From assembly GCA_045646525.1 (NCBI GenBank), contig JAZRKX010000029.1, forward strand, positions 1 through 48,485: DNA of 48,485 bases. The letters are read 5' to 3'. This document shows positions 16,675 to 25,557 of this stretch, one piece after another. The notes under the pieces are model-generated. The model had not been told where the DNA came from and ran no database searches. It was given only the letters and a program-made list of their open reading frames with translations. A program made the translations under genes and the position numbers. This DNA comes from RGIG8748 sp045646525. GTDB taxonomy: Bacteria; Bacillota; Clostridia; UMGS1810. Every line of letters begins with the position of its first letter. Within the stretch, counting starts at the first letter, position 1.

Positions 16675-18057
16675 ATGAAATTATGGGGCGGAAGATTTTC
16701 CAAGAATACCGATGAAGCGGTAAACGATTTCAACTCCTCCATACGCTTCGATAAGAGGCTCTACCGTCAGGACATAACAGGCAGTATAGCTCATGCAAGA
16801 ATGCTTGGAAAATGCGGTATAATACCCTCCTCCGACAGCGAGAAAATAATACAGGGTCTCAAGGAAATACTTGCCGATATAGAAAACGGCAAAATTGATT
16901 TCATGATAGATGCCGAAGACATACACATGAATGTAGAGACCATGCTCATAGCCAGAATCGGTGATACAGGCAAAAGGCTCCACACCGGCAGAAGCCGTAA
17001 TGACCAGGTAGCTCTCGATATAAGAATGTACCTTAAAGATGAAATCTGCGAAATCAGGGATATGCTTCTTAGTCTTGAGGATGCTCTTCTTACTCTCTCC
17101 AAAGATAATCTGGATACTATAATGCCCGGCTATACCCATCTGCAGAAAGCACAGCCTGTAACACTCAGCCATCATCTTATGGCGTATTTTGAAATGTTTA
17201 AAAGAGACATTACAAGACTTGACGATACATTCAAAAGAACAAATGTAATGCCGCTTGGTTCAGGCGCACTTGCAGGCACCACATATCCTCTGGACAGACA
17301 GATGGTTGCCGATGAGCTTGGATTTGACTGTATAACATTAAATTCCATAGACGGTGTATCGGACAGAGATTTTGTAATTGAGCTTTCATCAGCGCTTTCC
17401 ATATGTATGATGCATTTAAGCCGTTTTTGCGAGGAACTTATACTTTGGAATACAAACGAATTCTCCTTTGTGGAAATGGACGATTCCTGCTCCACGGGAA
17501 GCTCCATAATGCCCCAGAAGAAAAATCCCGATGTAGCAGAGCTCATCCGCGGTAAAAGCGGCAGAGTATACGGAAATCTTATGTCAATACTTACCACTAT
17601 GAAAGGTATTGCCCTTGCGTACAACAAGGATATGCAGGAAGATAAAGAATGTATTTTTGATTCCATAGACACCGTAAAGTTGTGCCTGCCCGTATTCCGA
17701 AAAATGATTACAACCATGAAGATAAACAAGGAAAACATGTATAAAGGCGCAGGCGGCGGTTTTACCAATGCAACCGATGCGGCAGACTATCTTGTAAAGA
17801 AGGGTATGCCCTTCCGTGAAGCACACGAGGTAATAGGTAAAATGGTACTTTATGCCATAAATAATAACAAAGCCCTCTGCGACTTTACAATGGAGGAATT
17901 CAAAAACTGTTCGGATATCATAGAGGACGATATATACGAAGCAATATCGCTCGAAACATGCGTAAATGACCGCAAGGTTGTGGGTGCACCTGCTAAGGAA
18001 AGTGTGCTCTACAGTATATCCGAGGGTGAAAAATTTTTAAAACTTTATGAGGTGTAA
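16675..18057 (+). CDS. argH: Argininosuccinate lyase
   Basis: Splits argininosuccinate into arginine and fumarate. The superfamily signature GSSIMPQKKNPD holds the catalytic serine loop, and HTGRSRNDQVALD and TVMPGYTHLQ-type segments are present. At 460 residues it is standard length. An AGAGG site precedes the ATG. An SGNH hydrolase gene starts 3 bases after its stop. Confidence 0.98.
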   Translation: MKLWGGRFSKNTDEAVNDFNSSIRFDKRLYRQDITGSIAHARMLGKCGIIPSSDSEKIIQGLKEILADIENGKIDFMIDAEDIHMNVETMLIARIGDTGKRLHTGRSRNDQVALDIRMYLKDEICEIRDMLLSLEDALLTLSKDNLDTIMPGYTHLQKAQPVTLSHHLMAYFEMFKRDITRLDDTFKRTNVMPLGSGALAGTTYPLDRQMVADELGFDCITLNSIDGVSDRDFVIELSSALSICMMHLSRFCEELILWNTNEFSFVEMDDSCSTGSSIMPQKKNPDVAELIRGKSGRVYGNLMSILTTMKGIALAYNKDMQEDKECIFDSIDTVKLCLPVFRKMITTMKINKENMYKGAGGGFTNATDAADYLVKKGMPFREAHEVIGKMVLYAINNNKALCDFTMEEFKNCSDIIEDDIYEAISLETCVNDRKVVGAPAKESVLYSISEGEKFLKLYEV

Positions 18058-18060
18058 ACT

Positions 18061-18696
18061 ATGAAAAGATTTTTATTTCAGGGTGATTCCATAACAGATG
18101 CCCAGCGCACCAAAAATATTGAGAATATTCCGGGCTACGAAATCGGAAACGGCTATGCAACCGTTGTTGCTGCGGCACTTGGTGCAAAGCACCAGGGAAA
18201 GCTTGAATTTTTCAATCGCGGCATAAGCGGAAACCGTGTTGTAGATTTGTATGCAAGAATAAAAAAAGACATAATAAACTTGAAGCCCGATTACCTTTCC
18301 ATACTTATAGGCGTAAATGATGTATGGCACGAACTTGAGCAAAAAAACGGTATATCGGCTGAAAAGTTTGAGATGCTCTACGGTATGCTTATAGAAGAAA
18401 TAACAGAGGAGCTTCCCGATATTAAAATCTATATCCTTGAGCCGTTTTTAACTCACGGCGAGGCTGTTGATGACAGATGGGAAATCTTCCGCGGCGAAGT
18501 GGAAAAGAGAGCTGCAGTATCAAAGAAAATTGCGGAGAAATACAATCTGACATTTATACCGCTACAGAAAAAATTTGACGATGCATGCACTAACGCCCCC
18601 TGTACATACTGGACAAAAGAGGGCGTTCATCCCACAGCAATGGGTCATGGTCTTATAGCCGAGTCTCTTATAAAAGAAATAGAAAAAGATATATAA
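18061..18696 (+). CDS. SGNH/GDSL-family hydrolase
   Basis: A 211-residue cytoplasmic esterase or deacetylase fold with no signal peptide. Block I is GDSIT (8-12, nucleophile S10), block II NRGISGN (52-58), block III GVND (84-87), and block V EGVHPT with H190. The usual Asp of the DxxH pair is Glu187 here. The substrate is unknown; relatives include carbohydrate and acyl esterases. It begins 3 bases after argH with the ribosome binding site inside the argH end, so it is co-transcribed with argGH. A role in arginine metabolism is only suggested by that position. Confidence 0.85.
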   Translation: MKRFLFQGDSITDAQRTKNIENIPGYEIGNGYATVVAAALGAKHQGKLEFFNRGISGNRVVDLYARIKKDIINLKPDYLSILIGVNDVWHELEQKNGISAEKFEMLYGMLIEEITEELPDIKIYILEPFLTHGEAVDDRWEIFRGEVEKRAAVSKKIAEKYNLTFIPLQKKFDDACTNAPCTYWTKEGVHPTAMGHGLIAESLIKEIEKDI

Positions 18697-18740
18697 AAAA
18701 ATATCGACAGCTACCATTACGGTATGCTGTCGATATTTTT
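18697..18740. terminator. Bidirectional terminator between SGNH gene and rlmH
   Basis: A long inverted repeat AAAAATATCGACAGC/GCTGTCGATATTTTT with an inner TACC/GGTA extension, with A and T tracts on either side. Confidence 0.9.
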
Positions 18741-19218
18741 ATTTGTGATATTCTTCGTTTGCATTTATCTTAAAGGCTCTGTAAATCTGCTCGGAAAGTA
18801 TGAGCCGCATAAGCTGATGAGGAAAAGTAAAGGAAGAAAAGCTGAGCCTTAAGTCGCTTCGCTTTTTTACCTCGTCGCTAAGTCCGAGAGAGCCGCCTAT
18901 TATAAAGTCTATAGTGCTCTTTCCCGAAAGAGTGATATCCCCTATCTTAGACGCAAATTCCTCTGAGGAAAAGGCTTTACCCTCTACACAGAGAGAGATA
19001 ACGAAACTATCCTTGGATATACGCCCAAGTATTGCATCGCCCTCTGTCTTCTTAACCATGGTGCACTGAGCATCCGACGGCTTTTCGGGAATTTTCACAT
19101 CAGAAAGCTCGCATATCTCAAAGGTGCAAAATCTCGAGAGCCTTTTTGCATACTCGTCTATTGCCTGCACCATGAACTTTTCTTTTATTTTTCCTACGCA
19201 AATTATTCTTATCTTCAT
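18739..19218 (-). CDS. rlmH: 23S rRNA (pseudouridine1915-N3)-methyltransferase RlmH
   Basis: A SPOUT methyltransferase that acts on assembled 70S ribosomes. MKIRIICVGKIKEKF at the start, FIIGGSLGLS in the knot and SFSSFTFPHQLMRLILSEQI at the end are family hallmarks. At 159 residues it is full length. It lies 48 bases after the desulfurase-like gene. The ATG is preceded by a CGGAGAA site. Confidence 0.97.
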   Translation of the reverse strand: MKIRIICVGKIKEKFMVQAIDEYAKRLSRFCTFEICELSDVKIPEKPSDAQCTMVKKTEGDAILGRISKDSFVISLCVEGKAFSSEEFASKIGDITLSGKSTIDFIIGGSLGLSDEVKKRSDLRLSFSSFTFPHQLMRLILSEQIYRAFKINANEEYHK

Positions 19219-19266
19219 GATTTTCTCCGTTGGTTTTTGTCCTACGCACTATAATATCATCTTTTT

Positions 19267-20400
19267 TTACTTTTGTAAAGCTATAGCATATATTGCATCG
19301 GTTACTTTGTCTATATCATTTTTGGTATTGAAGATACCCGGACTTATTCTTACTGTGCCTGTGCCGTGTGTTCCAAGTGTGGTGTGGGCAGTATATGCAC
19401 AATGAAAGCCTGCGCGTACTGCAACAGAGTAATCGATATTCAGCATCGATGAAGCTATAAGTGAGTCTGTGTTTTCAAATACCAAAGACAAAACCGCAGT
19501 TCTCGGTCTTTTTGGATTGTATCCAATAAGCTCTACCCCTTGCATATTTTCTATATTTTGTGCAAGATATGAACACAGCCTGTTCTCATGATGCAAAATA
19601 GATTTCGGCGATCTTTTTATTACATAGTCCAATGCCGCATCAAGACCTGCTATACCTGCCACATTTACTGTCCCGCTTTCAAAACGGTCAGGAAGTGCAA
19701 AAGGCTGCGATATGAGCTTGGAGAGACTTCCTGTACCTCCTGTTATAAGGGGTTTCATTTCGATGTCGCAATTTATACAAAGTACCCCTGTACCCGTAGG
19801 TCCCAAAAGTCCCTTATGACCGGGGCAGGCAACAAAATCTATCTCCTGCTTTGCCATATCTATATCTATACTTCCTGCTCCTTGCGAAGCATCGAGAAGA
19901 AAAGGTATTTTGTGCCGTCTTGCGATTTTTGCAATTTTTTCAAATGGTTGGACACTTCCGCATACATTGGAAGATAAAGTGCATATTATAAGTGCGGTGT
20001 TGGGTTTGATGCATTCTTCTACATCTTTTTCCGTAACATATCCGAATTTATCGGCACTAACCACATCATACATTGCACCCGTTGAAGCAAGAGGTCTCAT
20101 TACGCTGTTGTGCTCCATAGATGTAACAACTGCATGAGATTCCTTTGTGAGAATACCATTTATAACAATATTTAAAGCATGCGTGGCATTGTGTGTAAAA
20201 ATAACATTTTCCACCTTTGGAACACCCAAAAGCGAAGCAATTTTGCAACGGCAGTTATAAACGGTATTTTCGCTTTTAAGTGCCATTTCGTGTCCGCTTC
20301 GCCCCGGATTTGCACAATAATTTACAATGCACTCTGTTATGCAATGTGCAACCTTGTGCGGTTTTGGCCACGAAGTAGCCGCATTATCCAAATATATCAT
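19267..20400 (-). CDS. Cysteine desulfurase family protein (class V aminotransferase fold)
   Basis: A PLP enzyme of the IscS/SufS superfamily, in the branch typified by E. faecalis EF2568. The PLP lysine is K196 in CPGHKGLLGPTGTG, the PLP contacts are around THNATHALN and LLDASQGAGSIDID, and the putative catalytic C334 lies in RAGFHCAY. I chose the ATG giving MIYLDNAATSWPKP, the usual N terminus; a TTG three codons earlier overlaps the upstream stop and is possible. It follows a DUF3343 gene, a combination known from selenium/sulfur-handling clusters, but no selD, yedE or IscU is in the window. Confidence 0.88.
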   Translation of the reverse strand: MIYLDNAATSWPKPHKVAHCITECIVNYCANPGRSGHEMALKSENTVYNCRCKIASLLGVPKVENVIFTHNATHALNIVINGILTKESHAVVTSMEHNSVMRPLASTGAMYDVVSADKFGYVTEKDVEECIKPNTALIICTLSSNVCGSVQPFEKIAKIARRHKIPFLLDASQGAGSIDIDMAKQEIDFVACPGHKGLLGPTGTGVLCINCDIEMKPLITGGTGSLSKLISQPFALPDRFESGTVNVAGIAGLDAALDYVIKRSPKSILHHENRLCSYLAQNIENMQGVELIGYNPKRPRTAVLSLVFENTDSLIASSMLNIDYSVAVRAGFHCAYTAHTTLGTHGTGTVRISPGIFNTKNDIDKVTDAIYAIALQK

Positions 20401-20405
20401 ATCTA

Positions 20406-20651
20406 TCAATAAATCCTTTCATATGTGTCGGTAGTATATACACCTTTTATACTTATACCCGACACTTTGATTAGGTCTATGGCTGTCTTTGCATCTTCGG
20501 CATTTATTTCCAGACAATAGGCACAACCGAGCGTGGCTATTTTTGCAGGAGACTGTATAATTCTTGAATGAATTTTGTATCTCTTCTCCAAAAGCGTTTT
20601 TACCGAAAATGCTGATGTTGATGAAATCAAGACAATTAACACCTTATTCAC
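20406..20651 (-). CDS. DUF3343 protein, putative Se/S carrier-like, 81 aa
   Basis: A short alpha/beta protein matching DUF3343 by the N-terminal strand, a central KIATLGCAYCLEI segment with C43 and C46, and the closing IKGVYTTD. The family is proposed to carry sulfur or selenium in a TusA-like way. The start is GTG, 7 bases after GGAGG. The stop overlaps or nearly touches the desulfurase-like gene, consistent with a donor-acceptor pair, though this is inferred from position and family. Confidence 0.78.
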   Translation of the reverse strand: MNKVLIVLISSTSAFSVKTLLEKRYKIHSRIIQSPAKIATLGCAYCLEINAEDAKTAIDLIKVSGISIKGVYTTDTYERIY

Positions 20652-20733
20652 TGTACCACCTCCGATTTTTATACCTATTAATTATTTTATTCTGCATGGC
20701 AGTATTGGGTGACAGAAAAAATTGCTTTGGGTC

Positions 20734-20761
20734 TTGATTTATTTCAAATAAAATGTATAAT
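20734..20761 (+). promoter_or_regulatory. sigma-A promoter of mreB
   Basis: TTGATT and TATAAT with a 16-base spacer, about 32 bases before the ATG. Confidence 0.7.
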
Positions 20762-20793
20762 TATATTATAGTAAATTTTAGGAGGATACTTTG

Positions 20794-21798
20794 ATGCCCT
20801 TTTGGAAATCTCAGGAAATTGGAATAGATTTAGGCACAGCTACAATACTTGTATATGTTAAGGGCAAGGGGATTGTATTAAACGAGCCCAGCGTTGTGTC
20901 TATAGATAACAATACCAAAAAAATTCGCGCCGTTGGTGAAAATGCTCAAAAGATGATTGGTCGTACCCCTGCAAACATAGTGGCGATACGCCCGCTTAAA
21001 GCAGGTGTTATATCCGACTATGTAACAACAGAGGTTATGATAAAATATCTTTTGAATAAAGTATGTAAACGCTCTGTATTTAAGCCTCGTGTTGTGGTTT
21101 GTGTACCGAGCATCGTAACCGAAGTGGAAAAGAAATCCGTAATAGATGCCACCACAAACGCAGGTGCGAAAAAAGCTTATCTTATAGAAGAGCCTCTTGC
21201 GGCGGCACTTGGCGCAGGCATAGATATATCCAAGCCTACGGGCACTATGGTTGTAGATATAGGCGGCGGCACTTGCGATATAGCCGTATTGTCCTTAAAC
21301 GGCATTGTAGTGCATGACTCCATAAAGGTTGCAGGCGATGAATTTGACCAGGCAATTATAAGATATATAAAGAAGCAGTACAACATAACCATTGGTGATA
21401 CCATGGCAGAAAACGTCAAGAAAACCATAGGCTCATGCTATGATACCGATGAAATAGTACGAATGGATGTTAAAGGCAGAAATCTGCAAACTGGTCTTCC
21501 CTCGTCGGTGAGCGTATCCTCGGTAGAGATGATGGACGCATTAAGAGAACCTGCAAACGATATAGTTACAGCAGTAAAAGGTGTTCTTGAAAGAGTTCCT
21601 CCCGAGCTGCTTTCCGATATTATGAAAAACGGCATACTATTTACAGGTGGCGGTGCTCTTTTAAACGGTCTCGACAAGCTTGTTTCAAAGCATACAGGTA
21701 TTCCCGTAATAATTGCCGAAGATGCTGTTTCATGTGTTGCCAAAGGTACAGGTATTGCACTTGAAAATCTTGATTCTATAATTAATAGTCATTTATAA
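20794..21798 (+). CDS. mreB: Rod shape-determining protein, MreB/Mbl family
   Basis: An actin-like ATPase that organises lateral wall synthesis at the inner membrane face. The phosphate-1 motif is IGIDLGTATILVY (about 9-21), phosphate-2 VVDIGGGTCDIAV, and the adenosine motif FTGGGALLNGLD. The ATG after GGAGGATACTTTG is preferred over the adjacent in-frame TTG. It stands alone, without mreC, mreD or other elongasome genes, and ends at a terminator. It could therefore be a second paralogue of the Mbl or MreBH kind. Confidence 0.94.
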   Translation: MPFWKSQEIGIDLGTATILVYVKGKGIVLNEPSVVSIDNNTKKIRAVGENAQKMIGRTPANIVAIRPLKAGVISDYVTTEVMIKYLLNKVCKRSVFKPRVVVCVPSIVTEVEKKSVIDATTNAGAKKAYLIEEPLAAALGAGIDISKPTGTMVVDIGGGTCDIAVLSLNGIVVHDSIKVAGDEFDQAIIRYIKKQYNITIGDTMAENVKKTIGSCYDTDEIVRMDVKGRNLQTGLPSSVSVSSVEMMDALREPANDIVTAVKGVLERVPPELLSDIMKNGILFTGGGALLNGLDKLVSKHTGIPVIIAEDAVSCVAKGTGIALENLDSIINSHL

Positions 21799-21822
21799 GT
21801 TTTGATAACGCAAAGGAATGTA

Positions 21823-21872
21823 AAATTTAAGGCGCTGTAAAAAACATAGTTTTTACAGCGCCTTAAATTTTA
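21823..21872. terminator. Bidirectional terminator between mreB and aspS
   Basis: A long perfect stem, about 21 bp, with AAATTTAAGGCGCTGTAAAAA on one arm, a short ACATAG-type loop, and T-runs on both strands. The last codons of aspS lie within or beside the far arm. Confidence 0.92.
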
Positions 21873-23651
21873 ATCTTCTGTTTTTACTATTCCTATACCA
21901 AGCTCATCGAGCTGTTTTACCTCTACCACATCGGGTGCACCGCTCATAAGCTCGGATGCATTCTGTACCTTGGGGAATGCTATTACATCTCTTATAGATT
22001 CGCATCCATCGATAAGCATTACCATTCTGTCAAAGCCGTATGCCATACCGCCGTGAGGAGGTGTGCCGTACTTGAGCGCTTCCATGAGGAATCCGAATCT
22101 TGCCCATGCATCTTCCTTGCTGAAGCCGAGTACACTGAACATCTTTTCCTGAAGCTCGGAATTATATATTCTTATGCTTCCGCCGCCAAGCTCAACACCG
22201 TTTAAGATGATATCGTATGCCTTTGCATTTACCTTTTCAGGTGCAGTATCAAGAAGTTCAATATCCTCATCCTTGGGCGAAGTAAAGGGGTGGTGTTTTG
22301 CAACATATCTGTTTTCTTCCTCATCAAATTCAAGAAGCGGGAAGTCTGTAACCCAAAGGAAATTGAATTTATTTTCGTCTATAAGACCGTAGTTCTTTCC
22401 TATTTCCAGACGGAGTGCTCCGAGAGATGCATACACTATATCGTCCTTGTCTGCGATGATGAATATTACATCGTTTTCCTTGGCACCTGTTGCAGTAAGG
22501 ATTGCGTTCATCTCATCCTCGGAAAGGAACTTGGCTATGGGAGACTGTATACCGTCGGGATTAACCTTAATCCAAGAGAGCGCCTTTGCTCTGTAGGTCT
22601 TTACAAATTCGCCAAGAGCGTCTATCTTCTTTCTTGTGAGCTGGTCGCCCAAGTTTTCGGCATTTATTGCACGGACAGAGCCGCCGTTTGCTATGACATC
22701 GGTAAACACCTTGAACTCACAATTTTTAACACAATCGGTTATATCCTTAAGCTCAAGACCGAATCTTGTATCAGGCTTATCGCATCCGAAACGGTCCATT
22801 GCATCCTTGTAAAGCATTCTTTCAAAAGGAAGTTTCAGGTCTATACCCTTTATCTCCTTGAATATTCTTGCAAGAAGTTTTTCGTTTACGGATATAACAT
22901 CGTCCATATCTACAAAGGACATCTCGATATCTATCTGTGTGAATTCAGGCTGACGGTCTGCACGGAGGTCTTCGTCTCTGAAGCACTTAACTATCTGATA
23001 GTATCTGTCCATACCCGATATCATAAGAAGCTGTTTGTAAAGCTGAGGAGACTGCGGAAGAGCATAAAACTTACCATTGTGCACACGGCTCGGTACAAGG
23101 TAGTCTCTTGCGCCCTCGGGGGTACACTTCTGAAGCATGGGGGTTTCGATTTCCAAAAAGCCGTTTTCATCATAGAAATTACGAACGATTTTTGCAATCT
23201 TGCTTCTAAGTATCATTCTTCTCTGCATATCGGGTCTTCTTAAATCAAGATATCGATACTTAAGACGAAGTTCTTCCTTAACATCGCTGTTTTCTACTAT
23301 ATAGAAAGGCGGTGTAAGGCTGGAATCAAGTATACGAAGCTCGGAAACTGCAATTTCAAGTTCGCCTGTCTTCATGTTCTTATTTACGGAAGAGCGTCTT
23401 GACACAACACCCTTTGCCGCAAGTACATACTCGCTTCTTACCTTGGCAGCCTTTTCGCAAAGCTCCTTGTTGTCTGTATCGAATACGAGCTGGATTATTC
23501 CCGAAATATCTCTTAAATTTATAAATATGAGTCCTCCCAGGTCTCTTACCTGGTCGGCAAAGCCCATAACGATAACCTCTCTGCCGATATCCTCGCATGT
23601 GAGGTTGCCGCACATGTCTGTTCTTTTAAAATCCGTTATTTTTTCAAACAT
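21870..23651 (-). CDS. aspS: Aspartate--tRNA ligase
   Basis: A bacterial-type class IIb synthetase of 593 residues with an N-terminal anticodon-binding OB fold, the catalytic core (motif 2 FRDEDLRADRQPEFTQID), the inserted GAD domain (about 300-410) and motif 3 GMAYGFDRMVMLI. In the anticodon fold the segment is QVRDLGG with Leu, the residue seen in discriminating enzymes such as that of E. coli, rather than His; this is only weak evidence on specificity. A GGAGG site precedes the ATG. It follows hisS by 20 bases. Confidence 0.98.
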   Translation of the reverse strand: MFEKITDFKRTDMCGNLTCEDIGREVIVMGFADQVRDLGGLIFINLRDISGIIQLVFDTDNKELCEKAAKVRSEYVLAAKGVVSRRSSVNKNMKTGELEIAVSELRILDSSLTPPFYIVENSDVKEELRLKYRYLDLRRPDMQRRMILRSKIAKIVRNFYDENGFLEIETPMLQKCTPEGARDYLVPSRVHNGKFYALPQSPQLYKQLLMISGMDRYYQIVKCFRDEDLRADRQPEFTQIDIEMSFVDMDDVISVNEKLLARIFKEIKGIDLKLPFERMLYKDAMDRFGCDKPDTRFGLELKDITDCVKNCEFKVFTDVIANGGSVRAINAENLGDQLTRKKIDALGEFVKTYRAKALSWIKVNPDGIQSPIAKFLSEDEMNAILTATGAKENDVIFIIADKDDIVYASLGALRLEIGKNYGLIDENKFNFLWVTDFPLLEFDEEENRYVAKHHPFTSPKDEDIELLDTAPEKVNAKAYDIILNGVELGGGSIRIYNSELQEKMFSVLGFSKEDAWARFGFLMEALKYGTPPHGGMAYGFDRMVMLIDGCESIRDVIAFPKVQNASELMSGAPDVVEVKQLDELGIGIVKTED

Positions 23652-23671
23652 TGTATTGCCTCCGTGTATGA

Positions 23672-24928
23672 TTATAGTATATTTTCTGCTATAGCTTCGG
23701 CTGTAAGGCTTACTTCCTTTGACTCACCCAAGGCCATATCTTTAAGCATTATTTTGCCGTCTGCAATTTCAGTATCCCCTATTATTACAGAATACTTGCA
23801 TCCAAGCTTATTTGCCTGCTTCATCTGCGCTTTAACACTTCGGCAAAGCTTATCGTAGTCTGCACTTATGCCCAAAAGTCGAAGCTCATGAACAAGTCGC
23901 TGTGCGAAAAATGCACTTTCGTCTCCTATGCTTCCTACAAAAATCTGCATCGGTGAATCTTCCTCGATAGATATATTCTGACTTTCAAGGCACAAGAGAA
24001 GCCTTTCCATGCCAATGGCAAAGCCGCAGGCAGGAGTCTGGGGACCTCCGAGCTGTTCTACAAGACCATCATATCTTCCGCCGCCGCATATGGTGGTGTT
24101 GGAACTTGCAATATCCGATGTAATCTCAAATACCGTCTTTGTGTAGTAGTCGAGTCCTCTTACTATATCGGGGTCTATGGTGTAGTCTATACCCATATTT
24201 GTAAGCGATGCTCTTACTGATGAGAAATGTTGCGCACACTCATCGCAAAGATAATCTATTAGTCTTGGTGCATCTTTTATTATACCCTTGCACACAGATG
24301 ATTTACAATCTATTATGCGCATGGGATTGCGTTCAAATCTGCCCTTACATGTTTCGCAAAGGTTATCGTAATTCTCTGATAAAAATTCCTTTAGCTTTTC
24401 ATTGTATGCCTTGCGGCACTTGGGGCATCCTATACTGTTTATGCGAAGTGTTACATCCCTTATTCCAAGTCTTGCAAAAAGCATGAGTGCAAGCTCTATA
24501 ATCTCTGCATCAGCACTGTAATGCTGTGTGCCGAAATACTCCACACCGAACTGATGAAATTCTCTCATTCTGCCCGCCTGAGGCTTCTCGTAGCGGTAAC
24601 AGCTTATACCGTAGTAGAGCTTGGTAGGCTGAGGATTATTGAAAAGTCCGTTTTCTATAAAACTTCTTGCTGCACCTGCAGTTCCCTCGGGTCTTAGGGT
24701 AATGCTTCTTCCGCCTTTGTCGTTAAAGGTGTACATTTCCTTTTCTACAACATCGGTGGTATCGCCTACACCTCGGGAGAAAAGCTCGGTGTGTTCAAAT
24801 ACAGGAGTGCGGATTTCCTTGACTCCGAAATCTGCACAGAGCTTTTTTATAACACTTTCTACATACTGCCATTTATAAGAAACATCGGGCAAAATATCCG
24901 AAGTTCCCTTGGGTGCTTTGGTAAGCAT
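23672..24928 (-). CDS. hisS: Histidine--tRNA ligase
   Basis: A class IIa synthetase. MLTKAPKGTSDILP at the start, motif 2 CYRYEKPQAGRMREFHQFG, the histidine-specific GLDYYTKTVFE and motif 3 GFAIGMERLLL are all present. Four cysteines (CPKC and CETC) in the insertion suggest a metal site found in some HisRS. The 418-residue length is typical. The ATG 8 bases after GGAGG is preferred over a TTG five codons upstream that overlaps the ribosome binding site. It is co-transcribed with aspS, a common pairing in Bacillota. Confidence 0.97.
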   Translation of the reverse strand: MLTKAPKGTSDILPDVSYKWQYVESVIKKLCADFGVKEIRTPVFEHTELFSRGVGDTTDVVEKEMYTFNDKGGRSITLRPEGTAGAARSFIENGLFNNPQPTKLYYGISCYRYEKPQAGRMREFHQFGVEYFGTQHYSADAEIIELALMLFARLGIRDVTLRINSIGCPKCRKAYNEKLKEFLSENYDNLCETCKGRFERNPMRIIDCKSSVCKGIIKDAPRLIDYLCDECAQHFSSVRASLTNMGIDYTIDPDIVRGLDYYTKTVFEITSDIASSNTTICGGGRYDGLVEQLGGPQTPACGFAIGMERLLLCLESQNISIEEDSPMQIFVGSIGDESAFFAQRLVHELRLLGISADYDKLCRSVKAQMKQANKLGCKYSVIIGDTEIADGKIMLKDMALGESKEVSLTAEAIAENIL

Positions 24929-24964
24929 ACAAACTTCCTCCAAAATATGTTAATTATCATATCC

Positions 24965-24993
24965 ATTTTACAAAAAACTGCACTAAATGTCAA
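24965..24993 (-). promoter_or_regulatory. sigma-A promoter of hisS-aspS
   Basis: TTGACA and TAAAAT on the minus strand with a 17-base spacer. The leader to hisS would be only about 30 bases, too short for a T-box. Confidence 0.8.
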
Positions 24994-25011
24994 GAAAACA
25001 GGACAATTTAA

Positions 25012-25557
25012 TCAGCCAATAAGTGTGTCATCATACTGTGCTCTTATACCGCCTATAAACTTTGGTCTTGTTCTGGCAGCAGTAACATTTGCCATGCCTA
25101 TAGTATCAGGCTCAAGCTTAACGGGTACAGCCACCTTTTTAAGATGCATTCCTATAAGTGTAGAACCTATATCAATGCCTGCATCCGCCTTGATTTCCTC
25201 TAAGGCTACAGGATTTTTAAAGTGCTTGTATGCCTCGGTGGCAAAAGAGCCGCCCGCTTTAGGCTGAGGAACTACATTTACTATATCGCTCACAGGAACA
25301 GCTTCACGTTCTGTTATAATAGCACGGTTGAGGTGCTCACAACATTGTGCCGCAAGATATATTCCCTCTTTTTCAAACACTTCATATATACTTTCAAAAA
25401 GCACCTTTGCGGTATCGGGACTGGAATTGGTGCCCCACTTACTTCCGAGCACTTCGCTTGTGGAACATCCCACAACCACAATATCGCCTTTCTTAAGGTG
25501 TGCTTTTTCAATAAGGTCTTGTGCACATCTTCTGCACTGGTTTGCTATATCATTCAT
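25012..25557 (-). CDS. YwlG/UPF0340 (TIGR01440) family protein
   Basis: A conserved 181-residue protein of unknown function. Family segments are DIVVVGCSTSEVLGSKWGT near 26-45, AAQCCEHLNRAI near 88-100, and ADAGIDIGSTLIGMHL near 130-145. Conserved Cys and His residues suggest an enzyme, but no activity is known to me. The ATG lies 8 bases after AGGAGG, and a GTG one codon earlier is also possible. It overlaps the end of the MATE gene by about 8 bases. Confidence 0.88.
   Translation of the reverse strand: MNDIANQCRRCAQDLIEKAHLKKGDIVVVGCSTSEVLGSKWGTNSSPDTAKVLFESIYEVFEKEGIYLAAQCCEHLNRAIITEREAVPVSDIVNVVPQPKAGGSFATEAYKHFKNPVALEEIKADAGIDIGSTLIGMHLKKVAVPVKLEPDTIGMANVTAARTRPKFIGGIRAQYDDTLIG

Noticed and set aside
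22290..23243. Open frame of 317 codons on the plus strand
   Set aside because: Antisense to the catalytic core of aspS; rich in Cys, Tyr and Ile with no recognisable domain.
24929..24993. T-box leader before hisS-aspS
   Set aside because: The promoter leaves only about 30 bases of leader, and no AGGGTGGNACCGCG block is visible. The same holds for proS.
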